In this document: one piece after another, positions 47,892 through 55,948 of the stretch
Position numbering within the stretch: position 1 is the first letter of the stretch
Layout of the letters: each line of letters begins with the position of its first letter
Assembly (NCBI GenBank): GCA_022827185.1
Contig: JAJDTM010000062.1
Location: forward strand, 124,001-188,000
Direction of reading: 5' to 3'
Length of the DNA: 64,000 nt
Source of the DNA: Candidatus Poribacteria bacterium
GTDB taxonomy: Bacteria > Poribacteria > WGA-4E > WGA-3G
Made by a program: the position numbers and the translations under genes
Notes under the pieces: generated by a model
Database searches by the model: none
The model's input: only the letters and a program-made list of their open reading frames with translations
What the model was told of the DNA's origin: nothing

Positions 47892-48003
47892 ATTTTTAAT
47901 TTTCCTTGCGGTTCGGTAAGGCGGATTTGGACATTGAAGTTCTCTTCCGTAGATCCGCCCTCCACTTCGTTACGGGCTGCCTATCTTTGGAATACGTTTT
48001 TTT
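47892..48003 (-). repeat. Interspersed repeat carrying the trpG ribosome binding site
   Basis: On the minus strand: CCAAAG, GGCAGCCCGTAACGAAGTGG, GAACCGCAAGGAAAATTAAAA and then ATG. Matches in order the element before fusA (18654-18785). Between the conserved blocks, GGCGGATCTACGG and CCGCC form a stem. Confidence 0.7.
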
Positions 48004-48025
48004 AACAAAAATCGCCGATTATGCC

Positions 48026-49528
48026 TCACAATAAGAAACCTTGTTCTGCCAATGCGATAGCACTGAGCATTGCTTTCGCTTTATTCAAAGTTTCGTAATA
48101 CTCAGTTTCAGGCACAGAATCGGCGACAATACCAGCACCCGCTTGCACATAAGCCGTGCTATCTTTGATAACCGCGGTTCGGATCGTAATCGCTGTGTCT
48201 GTGCTGCCGGAGAAACTGAAGTACCCCACCGCACCTCCGTATGTCCCGCGGCGTGTCGATTCGAGTTCATCAATGATTTCCATTGCCCGGACCTTCGGAG
48301 CTCCAGAAAGGGTGCCTGCGGGGAGGCACGCTCGGATCACATCGAAAGCCGTGACATGCTCACGCAGTCTCCCAATCACGTGTGAAACGATGTGCATCAC
48401 ATGTGAGAAGCGTTCAACTATCATGAGATCGGTGACTTCAACCGTATGATACTTACAGACGCGCCCGAAGTCATTCCGTCCCAAATCAACGAGCATGACG
48501 TGCTCCGCGCGTTCCTTCGGATCCGCGAGGAGTGAGCGTTCCATCTCAAGATCCTCCTCTGTCGTTTTGCCGCGCGGGCGGGTTCCGGCAAGCGGTCGAT
48601 GCTGAGCGAGTCCATCCTCTACCCTTACCATCATCTCCGGCGATGCGCCTACAATATCAAAACCATCCAGTTTCAGATAATACATGTAAGGCGATGGGTT
48701 GACGATCCGCAATGCGCGATACACCTCGAATGAGTCTACAGATACTGGACAGCTCAACCGCTGCGAGATTACCGCTTGGATGATGTCGCCTGCGGTTATG
48801 TATTCTTTCGCACGCCGAACCGCGGCTTCGTAACCAGACTTTGTGAAATTCGATTGCGGATCGGATAGGATTTCATCATACCCGTCCTGCGGATCGCTAT
48901 GCTTGCTGCGTAAATGCGGTTCGGAAGTCGCTGTAAGCTTCTCGACTAAAGCGTCAATTTTCACAAGCGCATCCGTGTAAGCCTCGTCTACATCTCCATC
49001 AATATGTGCGTTCGCCACAATCTTGATCTGATGGTTCACATGATCAAATATCAAAAGCGTCTCGGCAATCATGAAAAAGCAATCCGGAAGCTGCAGGTCA
49101 TCTTCGGTATTATCTGGCAACTCCTCGACGAAGCGGACCATGTCGTAACTCATATAACCCACCGCGCCACCGTGGAATTTTGGTAACTCTTCAGTGTCAA
49201 CAGGTCGGTAATTCTGCATCAATTCCTCAAGCGCACGCAACGGATCTTCATATTCCTGAACGACGGTTTCGCCTTTTTCCAAGTACTCAATCGTCACCTG
49301 ATGCCCTTTACTATGGAAAAGCACTGAGGGTTGACTCCCCAAAAAAGAGTAACGCGCAAGGTTTTCACCGCCTTCCACACTCTCCAACAAGAACGCAAAA
49401 TTATCAGATTTCAATTTATAGAACGCAGACACCGGGGTCTCCATATCCGCCAAAATCGATCGATATACCGGTATTGTGTTTCCTGATTTCGCTGCCTCGC
49501 GAAAGTCTTCCAATGTGGGATAATACAT
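48026..49528 (-). CDS. trpE: Anthranilate synthase component I
   Basis: About 500 residues; makes anthranilate from chorismate with TrpG. The tryptophan feedback site motif FLLESVEGG lies near the N-terminus. The catalytic domain shows RPLAGTRPRGKT, HVMLVDLGRNDFGRVC, LPAGTLSGAPKVRAMEII and AGAGIVADSVPETEY. ATG 49528 with AAAGGA eight bases upstream is better than the in-frame ATG 49546. ridA lies 38 bases upstream and trpG downstream. Confidence 0.95.
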   Translation of the reverse strand: MYYPTLEDFREAAKSGNTIPVYRSILADMETPVSAFYKLKSDNFAFLLESVEGGENLARYSFLGSQPSVLFHSKGHQVTIEYLEKGETVVQEYEDPLRALEELMQNYRPVDTEELPKFHGGAVGYMSYDMVRFVEELPDNTEDDLQLPDCFFMIAETLLIFDHVNHQIKIVANAHIDGDVDEAYTDALVKIDALVEKLTATSEPHLRSKHSDPQDGYDEILSDPQSNFTKSGYEAAVRRAKEYITAGDIIQAVISQRLSCPVSVDSFEVYRALRIVNPSPYMYYLKLDGFDIVGASPEMMVRVEDGLAQHRPLAGTRPRGKTTEEDLEMERSLLADPKERAEHVMLVDLGRNDFGRVCKYHTVEVTDLMIVERFSHVMHIVSHVIGRLREHVTAFDVIRACLPAGTLSGAPKVRAMEIIDELESTRRGTYGGAVGYFSFSGSTDTAITIRTAVIKDSTAYVQAGAGIVADSVPETEYYETLNKAKAMLSAIALAEQGFLL

Positions 49529-49566
49529 GAATAGTTCCTTTCTCATATCCTGCTTTTTTAGAACGA

Positions 49567-50025
49567 TTAGTCCGCAATTTCGACAACCATTTCAATGATA
49601 ACCGGCACCCCAAGAGGCAGTTGCACCGCGCCGATTGAGGCGCGGGCATGTCTGCCTTTATCGCCGAATACCTCAACGAAAAAGTCGGATGCACCGTTGA
49701 CAACCGCGGACTGGTCAGTGAAGTCGCGTGCTGAATTGACAAATCCAACCACTTTGACGACACGCTTGATTTGGTCGAGGTCGCCAAGTGCGTGTTTAAG
49801 GGTGCTTAACAAGCAGATCGCCACCTGACGCGCGGATCTATAGCCTACTGTGATCGTCGCATCGGTGCCGAGTTGACCTTTATCAATTCCTTCGTCCGTC
49901 ACGGGTCCATGCCCTGACACAAATATGAGATTGCCAGTCTGCCCCGTTGTGACGTAATTCGCTACGGGACCTGTCGGCTCTGGGAGTTGCACATCTAATT
50001 CTTCAAGCCTTTGTTCTGTTTTCAC
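49567..50025 (-). CDS. RidA/YjgF family deaminase
   Basis: 152 residues with the RidA fold: NLIFVSGHGPV, the long helix ARQVAICLLSTLKHALGDLDQI, FVNSARDFTDQ, and the C-terminal RASIGAVQLPLGVPVIIEM. RidA proteins hydrolyse reactive enamine/imine intermediates from PLP enzymes, protecting amino acid pathways. Placement before trpE is consistent with that. It belongs to the longer 150-residue subgroup, whose activity is less certain. AGGTG lies about eight bases before ATG. Confidence 0.88.
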   Translation of the reverse strand: MKTEQRLEELDVQLPEPTGPVANYVTTGQTGNLIFVSGHGPVTDEGIDKGQLGTDATITVGYRSARQVAICLLSTLKHALGDLDQIKRVVKVVGFVNSARDFTDQSAVVNGASDFFVEVFGDKGRHARASIGAVQLPLGVPVIIEMVVEIAD

Positions 50026-50226
50026 CTGATGACTCCTTTACAAACGGGTTGAATTCTAAAGCATCAAAATTCTTTGCACTACTGCACCGGACATCGCCAA
50101 GACACGGCTGAAAATCGTGTCTCCAGCTGCCGGCACTTTCTTATGAGAGCCAAATCATATAGGTGGACTGAATCAAGCGATTCCCGAGCGGATACTTAGA
50201 TACGGAAACTGACGAAATATTGAAGG

Positions 50227-50607
50227 TTAGTAGACAGCATCTGCATCGAAAATCTTTTCACCTACGACCCGCGTTGACTCTCCATCGGGGGAGACTTCCC
50301 TAAAAAAGCAGGAGCGATAGCCGACATGGCACGCTGCGACCTTCTGCTCGACCTTTATGAGTAGGGCATCGCCATCACAATCAACTGCGACAGACTTAAC
50401 CTCTTGTGTATGCCCTGAAGTCTCCCCCTTGATCCAAAGTTTTTGGCGGGAACGGCTCCAGAAGCAGACACGCCCGGTTGACAGGGTTTGTTTGACCGCT
50501 TCAGCGTTCATATAGCCTACCATCAGGATTTCGTTGTTTGTGAAATCTTGAATGACCGCGGCGACTAAACCATCGCGGTCATATTTGAGTTCCGATAGAA
50601 TTTTCAT
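50227..50607 (-). CDS. hisI: Phosphoribosyl-AMP cyclohydrolase
   Basis: About 126 residues; third step of histidine synthesis. VGYMNAEAV, CFWSRSRQKLWIKGETSGH, VAVDCDGDALLIKV and CHVGYRSCFFR are the HisI signatures with the zinc cysteines and Mg aspartates. HisE is not fused. AAGGAG lies seven bases before ATG 50607. An intrinsic terminator sits directly upstream of that site. Confidence 0.94.
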   Translation of the reverse strand: MKILSELKYDRDGLVAAVIQDFTNNEILMVGYMNAEAVKQTLSTGRVCFWSRSRQKLWIKGETSGHTQEVKSVAVDCDGDALLIKVEQKVAACHVGYRSCFFREVSPDGESTRVVGEKIFDADAVY

Positions 50608-50625
50608 GTAGTTTCTCCTTATTAA

Positions 50626-50665
50626 AACAAAAAACCTTATGCTACCGGGATCGGTGTGCATAAGG
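50626..50665 (-). terminator. Intrinsic terminator in the hisI leader
   Basis: On the minus strand CCTTATGC and GCATAAGG form an 8-bp stem with an inner ACCG/CGGT stem, followed at once by TTTTTTG. It ends a few bases before the hisI ribosome binding site, so it must be conditional if hisI is read from the upstream promoter. Confidence 0.8.
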
Positions 50666-50728
50666 CTTCAACAGGACTTAAAAATGAAAAACGACGATTT
50701 TTAATCTCTATTTCAGTTATCCGTTTGA

Positions 50729-50807
50729 GCGCACACTCCCCCGCAAGCAATTGGAATGCCACCAATGCCAATGGTTAGATACGCTATGCAGGTTGGAGTG
50801 TGAACGC
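50729..50807 (-). ncRNA. Candidate structured leader RNA before hisI
   Basis: CACACTCC (50732-50739) and GGAGTGTG (50795-50802) form a perfect 8-bp stem, extended by GCG/CGC, around about 55 bases with repeated AATGCCA and ATTGG words. It lies between the predicted promoter and the terminator. No known riboswitch class is recognised. Confidence 0.4.
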
Positions 50808-50896
50808 AAAAGTTTCATGTTTATCACTTTCCACAGATAGATTAACAATTGTCAAATATTCACGCGTCAGCATAAAATTCCATAATAACAATAATA

Positions 50897-50925
50897 ATGA
50901 TACCACATTTATTTTGCATTGTCAA
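50897..50925 (-). promoter_or_regulatory. Predicted promoter of hisI
   Basis: On the minus strand, TTGACA (50925-50920) and TATCAT (50902-50897), spacer 17. The leader would be about 280 bases. Confidence 0.7.
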
Positions 50926-51013
50926 GTTTTTAACTAAAGGTGTATAAAAACTCAAAGACTTTGTTCGCGCATAAGCAAAACACTATAAAACAAAATTATC
51001 TAGCACAAGTTGT

Positions 51014-51229
51014 TTATCTGCTTCTCCATTCCCAACCAGCTTGCCGGTAGATGCTTCGTAATGTCCCTGTCGGGATATTGTCCTTTGTGCGTGAAGGTCG
51101 AGGAACAACGACCCGTTTCCCCGTATCTGGATGTTTATAGTGATAGTGACTGCCGCGCGCATGAGAAAATTCAAAACCGTCCTGCCGGAGCCTTTTATCG
51201 ACCTGAAGAAAAGTCAGAACGAAAGCCAA
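51014..51229 (-). CDS. hicA: HicA-like toxin
   Basis: About 71 residues. The core KRLRQDGFEFSHARGSHYHY with the catalytic-type histidine, followed by RVVVPRPSRTKDNIPTGTL, is the HicA double-stranded RNA-binding mRNA interferase pattern. The start appears to be TTG (51229), which may keep expression low; no strong ribosome binding site is seen. It lies 51 bases after the antitoxin gene. Confidence 0.75.
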   Translation of the reverse strand: MAFVLTFLQVDKRLRQDGFEFSHARGSHYHYKHPDTGKRVVVPRPSRTKDNIPTGTLRSIYRQAGWEWRSR

Positions 51230-51280
51230 ATCAATTTCTCTTCTCTACGAAGCAGCCTTGAAAAATATTTGATTTTCCAC

Positions 51281-51598
51281 TCACAGAGTAGAAACCTTGG
51301 ACAAGCTGACTACCTTCTTCGGAGTCACTTCACGCACTAATGCCGCCAGATTAATTGATACGGTTTCCCATAGCCCACCAGCATAATCGGGGTTGTTTGT
51401 ATGAAATGTAATATCCTTAGGATTAGGAATTGGTTCGCTATCAAGCAGCAAACCTTCAAGGTAACACTCAACCGCTTCCGCAGCTTGCATCAGGGTTTCC
51501 TCAATGGTATTTCCGGCACTGAAACACCCAGGCAAATCCGGAACCGTAACCCCGTAACAACTCTCTGGATCTTTGTGGATAACAATAGGATAGCGCAT
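51281..51598 (-). CDS. hicB: HicB-like antitoxin
   Basis: 105 residues. RYPIVIHKDPESCYGVTVPDLPGCFSAGNTIEETLMQAAEAV is the partially degraded RNase H fold of HicB. The C-terminal part is short, and a DNA-binding domain is not evident. The antitoxin precedes the toxin, the less common order. ATG 51598. Confidence 0.82.
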   Translation of the reverse strand: MRYPIVIHKDPESCYGVTVPDLPGCFSAGNTIEETLMQAAEAVECYLEGLLLDSEPIPNPKDITFHTNNPDYAGGLWETVSINLAALVREVTPKKVVSLSKVSTL

Positions 51599-51741
51599 AA
51601 AACACCTCTTATTCTCATGAATTCGCCCACAAGCTGCTTCTTACAAAGACGTAAAAATAATTCAGCCATGCTGTAAGCGGAAGTTGTTAGTCAACAAATG
51701 GAACTCACGTTAATATTATTAATAATACTGCAATACTACTA

Positions 51742-51770
51742 ATAATACCACATCCAACCTACGTTGTCAA
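51742..51770 (-). promoter_or_regulatory. Predicted promoter of hicBA
   Basis: TTGACA (51770-51765) and TATTAT (51747-51742) on the minus strand, spacer 17. Repeated AATAATACT words around the -10 could be an operator. To the right, the dispersed GAAGAAACACCCAAGC block lies at 51885-51900. Confidence 0.65.
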
Positions 51771-52001
51771 ATTATTTGTTCAGGGCGATTTAGTTTTAAG
51801 AAATTATGAGATTTTTCACCTTTTTTGGAACCGGGTGCGATTAGGAATGCAGATCACATTTGGGTGAGTACACCGCAAAACCGTGAAGAAACACCCAAGC
51901 GGAAACCCTACCGGGCCGGGGCAGCCAAAATCTGTGTAGAAAACTGAGAACTAAATCGCCTTGATTATTTAGTAGCGATTCCTGTACATTTCACAATAAA
52001 T

Positions 52002-52030
52002 TTGCAAAAAATGTTGCAATGTGATATAAT
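52002..52030 (+). promoter_or_regulatory. Predicted promoter of the riboswitch operon
   Basis: TTGCAA (52002-52007) and TATAAT (52025-52030) with a 17-base spacer, 25-30 bases before the aptamer. Confidence 0.8.
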
Positions 52031-52054
52031 ATACGCATTACAATAGAATAACTA

Positions 52055-52232
52055 ACGGTTCAGGTGCCGGAGAGAGCCGGAGAATAGGGAAGTGCGGTGA
52101 GAATCCGCCACGGCCCCGCCACTGTGAACGATCACAAATACCCGTTGAAAAACCACTGTCAATTTACTGATGGGAAGGTTCAGCGGACGCAAGATCGGAA
52201 GTCAGGAGACCTGCCTGGATCGTGTTTCACGC
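52055..52232 (+). ncRNA. Cobalamin riboswitch aptamer
   Basis: The class hallmarks occur in order: GGTGCCGG...GGGAAG near 52063-52092, GTGAGAATCCGCCACGGCCC near 52097-52116, the CCGCCACTGTGA segment, and the B12 box AAGTCAGGAGACCTGCC near 52199-52215. Coordinates of the outer stem are approximate. Binding of adenosyl- or another cobalamin normally lowers expression of downstream uptake or synthesis genes. Confidence 0.93.
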
Positions 52233-52364
52233 ATCTGCTTTCGCGGGAAAGCGGTGGAACAGCGCACAGCAGTATCCTGTTAGAATCAGTATAGAAGTAC
52301 CGATTAAAGTATCATGGCTTCGGATTTAATTGCAGGATCAGCATTATACGAAGTGTCGCCTTAT

Positions 52365-52400
52365 CCCCTGTCTTTTCGAGAGAGCAGGGGTTTTTTGTTT
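52365..52400 (+). terminator. Riboswitch expression platform terminator
   Basis: CCCCTG and CAGGGG with an extended TCTTT/AGAGA stem and one bulge, then TTTTTTG. It lies between the aptamer and the ribosome binding site GGAGG of the first gene, so repression is probably by transcription termination. Confidence 0.85.
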
Positions 52401-52416
52401 CATTACGGAGGTTTTA

Positions 52417-53742
52417 ATGAACAGATTTTTTTTCTTGCGGCGACATTTTTCGTGCTATTTACCCCTACTTATAGTTCCAATTCTTTTTATATTTCTCGTC
52501 AGTCCAGCCTTTGGACAAACAGAGGTTCAAGACCTTGCGGTTGTCATAAACGCGCTGACGCATCCCGACTTGGAGATCACCGCTTCACTCTCACTCATTG
52601 ATCTAATGGAACCGAATGAAAAACGGGCTGTTGACAATGAGATACTCCATTTTAGCAACCAAGTGCTTCAGCGGAAGCGGGCAGTTGGCCTCGCTATTCG
52701 AGGACATCTCGCTTATATTCCGACTTTTAACTTACCTGTTACAGGTGCCGCAAGTAACGGCGATAATATTTTTATTGTCAATTTGGAAGATCGGGAGGTT
52801 GTTGGCGAGATTCCGATTCAGGAAGGTGCGACCCCTCAGCAGATCGTTTTTATTAATGATGAGAAGTTGTACGTTACGTGTGCAGCGGCACATGAGGTGC
52901 ATGTCGTTGACATTCCGAATCGTAGTGTAACGAAGGTCCTGACGGGTGCTTTCAACAAACCGACAGGTATCACGCTACTCAACGGCAAAGCCTACGTCTC
53001 GAATCCTGCATGGGAGTGGGATCCAGAGGCACGGATGACTACCTATTATGAGAGCCGTGTCACAGTCATTGATACAGCGACGGACATCGTGCTGAAATCC
53101 ATTCCGGTACCTACAAATGCAGGCGCAATCCTCAACGATGGTGAATCCACTATCATTGTCAAAACAGTTGGTAATTACAATGATGTTTTGGGACATCTCG
53201 TTCTGATTGACGCGAATACCGATGAGATTGTGGAAACGGTTAAACTCAAATTGACACCTGGTGCCTCTGCCCTCAACGCGGAAAAACGGCTGTTTATCCA
53301 AGGCAGTTGGCAAAAACCGGGCTTGCTCATCTACGATGTCGCGACGAAGGATTGGATCCGCGACGCAGATGACACGATTACCAATTTCAGCAACGATGCA
53401 GATGCATCTATTAGTGGTGGCTTGACTTTTGCACCGGACGGAAAACTCTATATCACCCAACCCGACTGGGGAGGTGGTGGACAGGATTACGTTCGCGTTA
53501 TGGATGTCATGGATGCCTCACTTTTGCAGACCTATCACGTTGGTCCGGGTGCTTCTATTCTGGCATTTGCACAGATTATCTCGCGCCGCGAAGATGTAAA
53601 CAACGACGGGATTGTCAATATCTCGGATCTGGTAATCGCGGTTCAGTTCTTGGGGGATCAGGGACCCGGAATCATCGCCGATGTCAATGGCGACGAAGTG
53701 GTCAATATCCTTGATCTGGTGCTGATAGGACAAGCACTTTAA
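52417..53742 (+). CDS. Secreted YVTN-type beta-propeller protein with C-terminal dockerin
   Basis: 441 residues. Signal peptide or anchor 11-33 (ends SPAFGQ). Residues about 92-388 contain propeller strands of the YVTN type (NIFIVNLEDREVVGEIPI, KLYVTCAAAHEVHVVDI, RVTVIDTATDIVLKSIPV, GLLIYDVATKDWI, GKLYITQPDW). Residues 391-441 are a dockerin with two calcium loops (DVNNDGIVNISDLVI, DVNGDEVVNILDLVL). It is the first gene after the cobalamin riboswitch. In Bacteroides the B12-capturing surface protein BtuG is also a propeller, so a role in binding corrinoids is plausible but inferred. ATG 52417 with GGAGG; an earlier in-frame ATG at 52330 overlaps the terminator and is rejected. Confidence 0.85.
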   Translation: MNRFFFLRRHFSCYLPLLIVPILFIFLVSPAFGQTEVQDLAVVINALTHPDLEITASLSLIDLMEPNEKRAVDNEILHFSNQVLQRKRAVGLAIRGHLAYIPTFNLPVTGAASNGDNIFIVNLEDREVVGEIPIQEGATPQQIVFINDEKLYVTCAAAHEVHVVDIPNRSVTKVLTGAFNKPTGITLLNGKAYVSNPAWEWDPEARMTTYYESRVTVIDTATDIVLKSIPVPTNAGAILNDGESTIIVKTVGNYNDVLGHLVLIDANTDEIVETVKLKLTPGASALNAEKRLFIQGSWQKPGLLIYDVATKDWIRDADDTITNFSNDADASISGGLTFAPDGKLYITQPDWGGGGQDYVRVMDVMDASLLQTYHVGPGASILAFAQIISRREDVNNDGIVNISDLVIAVQFLGDQGPGIIADVNGDEVVNILDLVLIGQAL

Positions 53743-53753
53743 CCAATATTCGC

Positions 53754-53777
53754 GGGCGCGGTTTAGAACCGCGTCCC
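53754..53777. repeat. GGGCGCGGTT imperfect palindrome
   Basis: Lies in the 112-base gap between the first and second riboswitch-linked genes. It resembles 44698-44719 and lacks a T-run, so it is not an obvious terminator. Confidence 0.5.
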
Positions 53778-53854
53778 GTATTCACTCATAAAATTTGTAA
53801 CCTTTCACCTCAGAAAACGCGCAACGGCAAAGGTGTTCTCAAAGGAAATCATAC

Positions 53855-55858
53855 ATGACGCATTTCCTGAATCGAACTACAGTAGGATGGGCACAGTTTC
53901 CGGGTAGGTACAGTTTGCAACCGCACCTACCGCAGGGTCATAAGGGATTCTGGTGTCTGCCACTGCTCGTTTTCCTAATCAGTTGTGCTTCAACCCCCAA
54001 AAAAGAACCGTTTTCATGGAAAGTGACCTTCTTTTCGTTGGGGGCAAGGGTGCAGTTCAGTGCAGAAGCACCCATACAGCGTCTGAATGCCTTTAATGCA
54101 GACGGCGTGAGGGTCGCACAACTTAACTTTCCTACACCACCCCGGCGGACAGAGCCACTCTATTTTGAATGGGATGCGGGAGAGACCTATAGATTTGAAG
54201 CGGTATTGTCAACAGGAAGCGTTGATATGCAAAGGGTAACCGCGCCGCGCGTATACACACAAGGCAATTTAGAGATTGCTATTCCGTACGGTGCTGCGAT
54301 GCAATCAGATCCGGAAAATGGGTCGAGCAGCAATCAGAAAGCACTCGTTTTGCACGAAAGCGAAATGACAGCCACAGTTCTTGTTACAAATGGGAATGTA
54401 CCGACAACCTTTGATCTCAAAATCTGTTTGCCTCGGACGTTAACTATTGTTCGATCGCCAGCAGATTGGGAACATGAAACAACCGACACCGAAACCTGTC
54501 TTTCTACTGCTGGCAGATTTAACATCGCATCAGAAGTTTGGTATCGGGAGTTAGTTTTAAAAACATCCGAGGTGAACCAAACAGGCGATCAAGAAATTTC
54601 CGGGATTGCTCGTTTCAGAACAGATACAGGACAGGTGTGGGAACAACAGACAACGGTGCAGCTGCAGATAGCAACTGTTCCAGAGATCGCCGAACACCTC
54701 TCCATCGTATCGATCGAGATGCCTACAGATGCGACAGGTACAGTGGACTCCAGGCAGCGAGAAGATACGATCCACCACGCACGTCCGTTATTCAGTTGGC
54801 TCGGAACACTACAGACGAATGCGTTCGAGCCGATGACCTACCAGACAATACGGCTACGCAATACGGGTGAAGAGACCATCCATGTGGTCGTCTCGTCTGT
54901 CAACACGGATATGAAGAGTGGTGCAACTGTTCCGTTTCTCGCCCCTCCAGAAACAGCGAACGGCGGGACAAATCGGAGCATAGCGTTCGCGAGTCTACCG
55001 GCAGGCGTGGTTACAGAAATTCCGCTACCTATCTATTTTCACCCCGTGTATATAAGACAAGGCGAGCCAGAACAGGCGATCCCTGGGGAATATATGCGTG
55101 ATATTGCGGTGAAAGTCTGGGGAAGTGACGCGACGGTTCTGCGCGAACAACGTCCACTACACTTGGTTGTTCCAAACCAACAAGCACTATTCATTAGTCT
55201 ATTGGCAATTATTAGCAGTAGTATCGGCTTTGCAATCGTCGGGCGATTTCACAAGCGAATTTTTGCGGGCTTCACAACAAAACAGATCATTGTCATCGCG
55301 CTATTCGGTACGACAGTTTTCGTGACGGTGATGGTCCCGTCAACGCTGTTTCTGAACTTAATCAGCGCGCTCCTCGGTCCAATCTCTGTGCTGGTGAGTG
55401 GTTTGATTAATGAGACGCTCTATTACGCCTTGCTAACTGCCTTGTTAATTTATATTAACGGGGATCCGATGCGTTCCAATCGCGCGGACGCGAAGCTGAG
55501 CAATAAAGGGAGTGGTGTAATCTTGCTGGTCTCAGCGGTGCGCTTACTGCTTAGCGGCGTCACGTTCGGACTTTTCACACCGATGGCGATTGTCTATACC
55601 GGCACAAGCGTCTTGCTACTCGAAACAGGATTCCTGTTTGTGCGAGGACGGAGTATATTCGCGTGGGCTGTCGTGCTCGGGATCTGCGATGCCCTTGCTG
55701 TCTATGTCGAACTCCAACTTTCTATGCTGTTTTACCGACTTTTCTATGCCGATTGGTATATTGTGCTTCGGATCCTGATAGAAGGGTTTGTCTATACATT
55801 TATCGGCGTGCTTCTCGGTGCGAGATTAGGTAGAGGTTTATGGCGTGTAGCGGATTAG
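53855..55858 (+). CDS. Lipoprotein ectodomain fused to multi-pass membrane domain, ECF S-component-like
   Basis: 667 residues. The N-terminus has a hydrophobic stretch ending in a lipobox (VFLISC, Cys44). Residues 45-440 form an all-beta-looking ectodomain. From 443 onward about six or seven membrane helices appear (443-463, 478-498, 500-532, 555-575, 577-597, 601-623, 638-658). The segment IALFGTTVFVTVMVPSTLFL then NLISALLGPISVLVSGL resembles YkoE/ThiW-type substrate subunits of ECF transporters. With the upstream cobalamin riboswitch, a corrinoid or precursor transporter subunit is suggested. ECF ATPases and EcfT are not in the window. A palindromic repeat (53903-53931) lies within the N-terminal codons. 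AAAGGAA precedes ATG. Confidence 0.72.
   Translation: MTHFLNRTTVGWAQFPGRYSLQPHLPQGHKGFWCLPLLVFLISCASTPKKEPFSWKVTFFSLGARVQFSAEAPIQRLNAFNADGVRVAQLNFPTPPRRTEPLYFEWDAGETYRFEAVLSTGSVDMQRVTAPRVYTQGNLEIAIPYGAAMQSDPENGSSSNQKALVLHESEMTATVLVTNGNVPTTFDLKICLPRTLTIVRSPADWEHETTDTETCLSTAGRFNIASEVWYRELVLKTSEVNQTGDQEISGIARFRTDTGQVWEQQTTVQLQIATVPEIAEHLSIVSIEMPTDATGTVDSRQREDTIHHARPLFSWLGTLQTNAFEPMTYQTIRLRNTGEETIHVVVSSVNTDMKSGATVPFLAPPETANGGTNRSIAFASLPAGVVTEIPLPIYFHPVYIRQGEPEQAIPGEYMRDIAVKVWGSDATVLREQRPLHLVVPNQQALFISLLAIISSSIGFAIVGRFHKRIFAGFTTKQIIVIALFGTTVFVTVMVPSTLFLNLISALLGPISVLVSGLINETLYYALLTALLIYINGDPMRSNRADAKLSNKGSGVILLVSAVRLLLSGVTFGLFTPMAIVYTGTSVLLLETGFLFVRGRSIFAWAVVLGICDALAVYVELQLSMLFYRLFYADWYIVLRILIEGFVYTFIGVLLGARLGRGLWRVAD
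53903..53931. repeat. GGTAGGT/ACCTACC palindromic repeat within a coding start
   Basis: Seven-base arms around GTTTGCAACCGC. It resembles the intergenic palindromes but lies in codons 17-26 of the gene at 53855. Confidence 0.5.
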
Positions 55859-55948
55859 TTCAGACCGATAGGTATTATCTCCGTAACCACACCGAGCAAC
55901 ATACAATAACTTGCAATCTGCAACAAAGACAACATAAGGAATATAACA

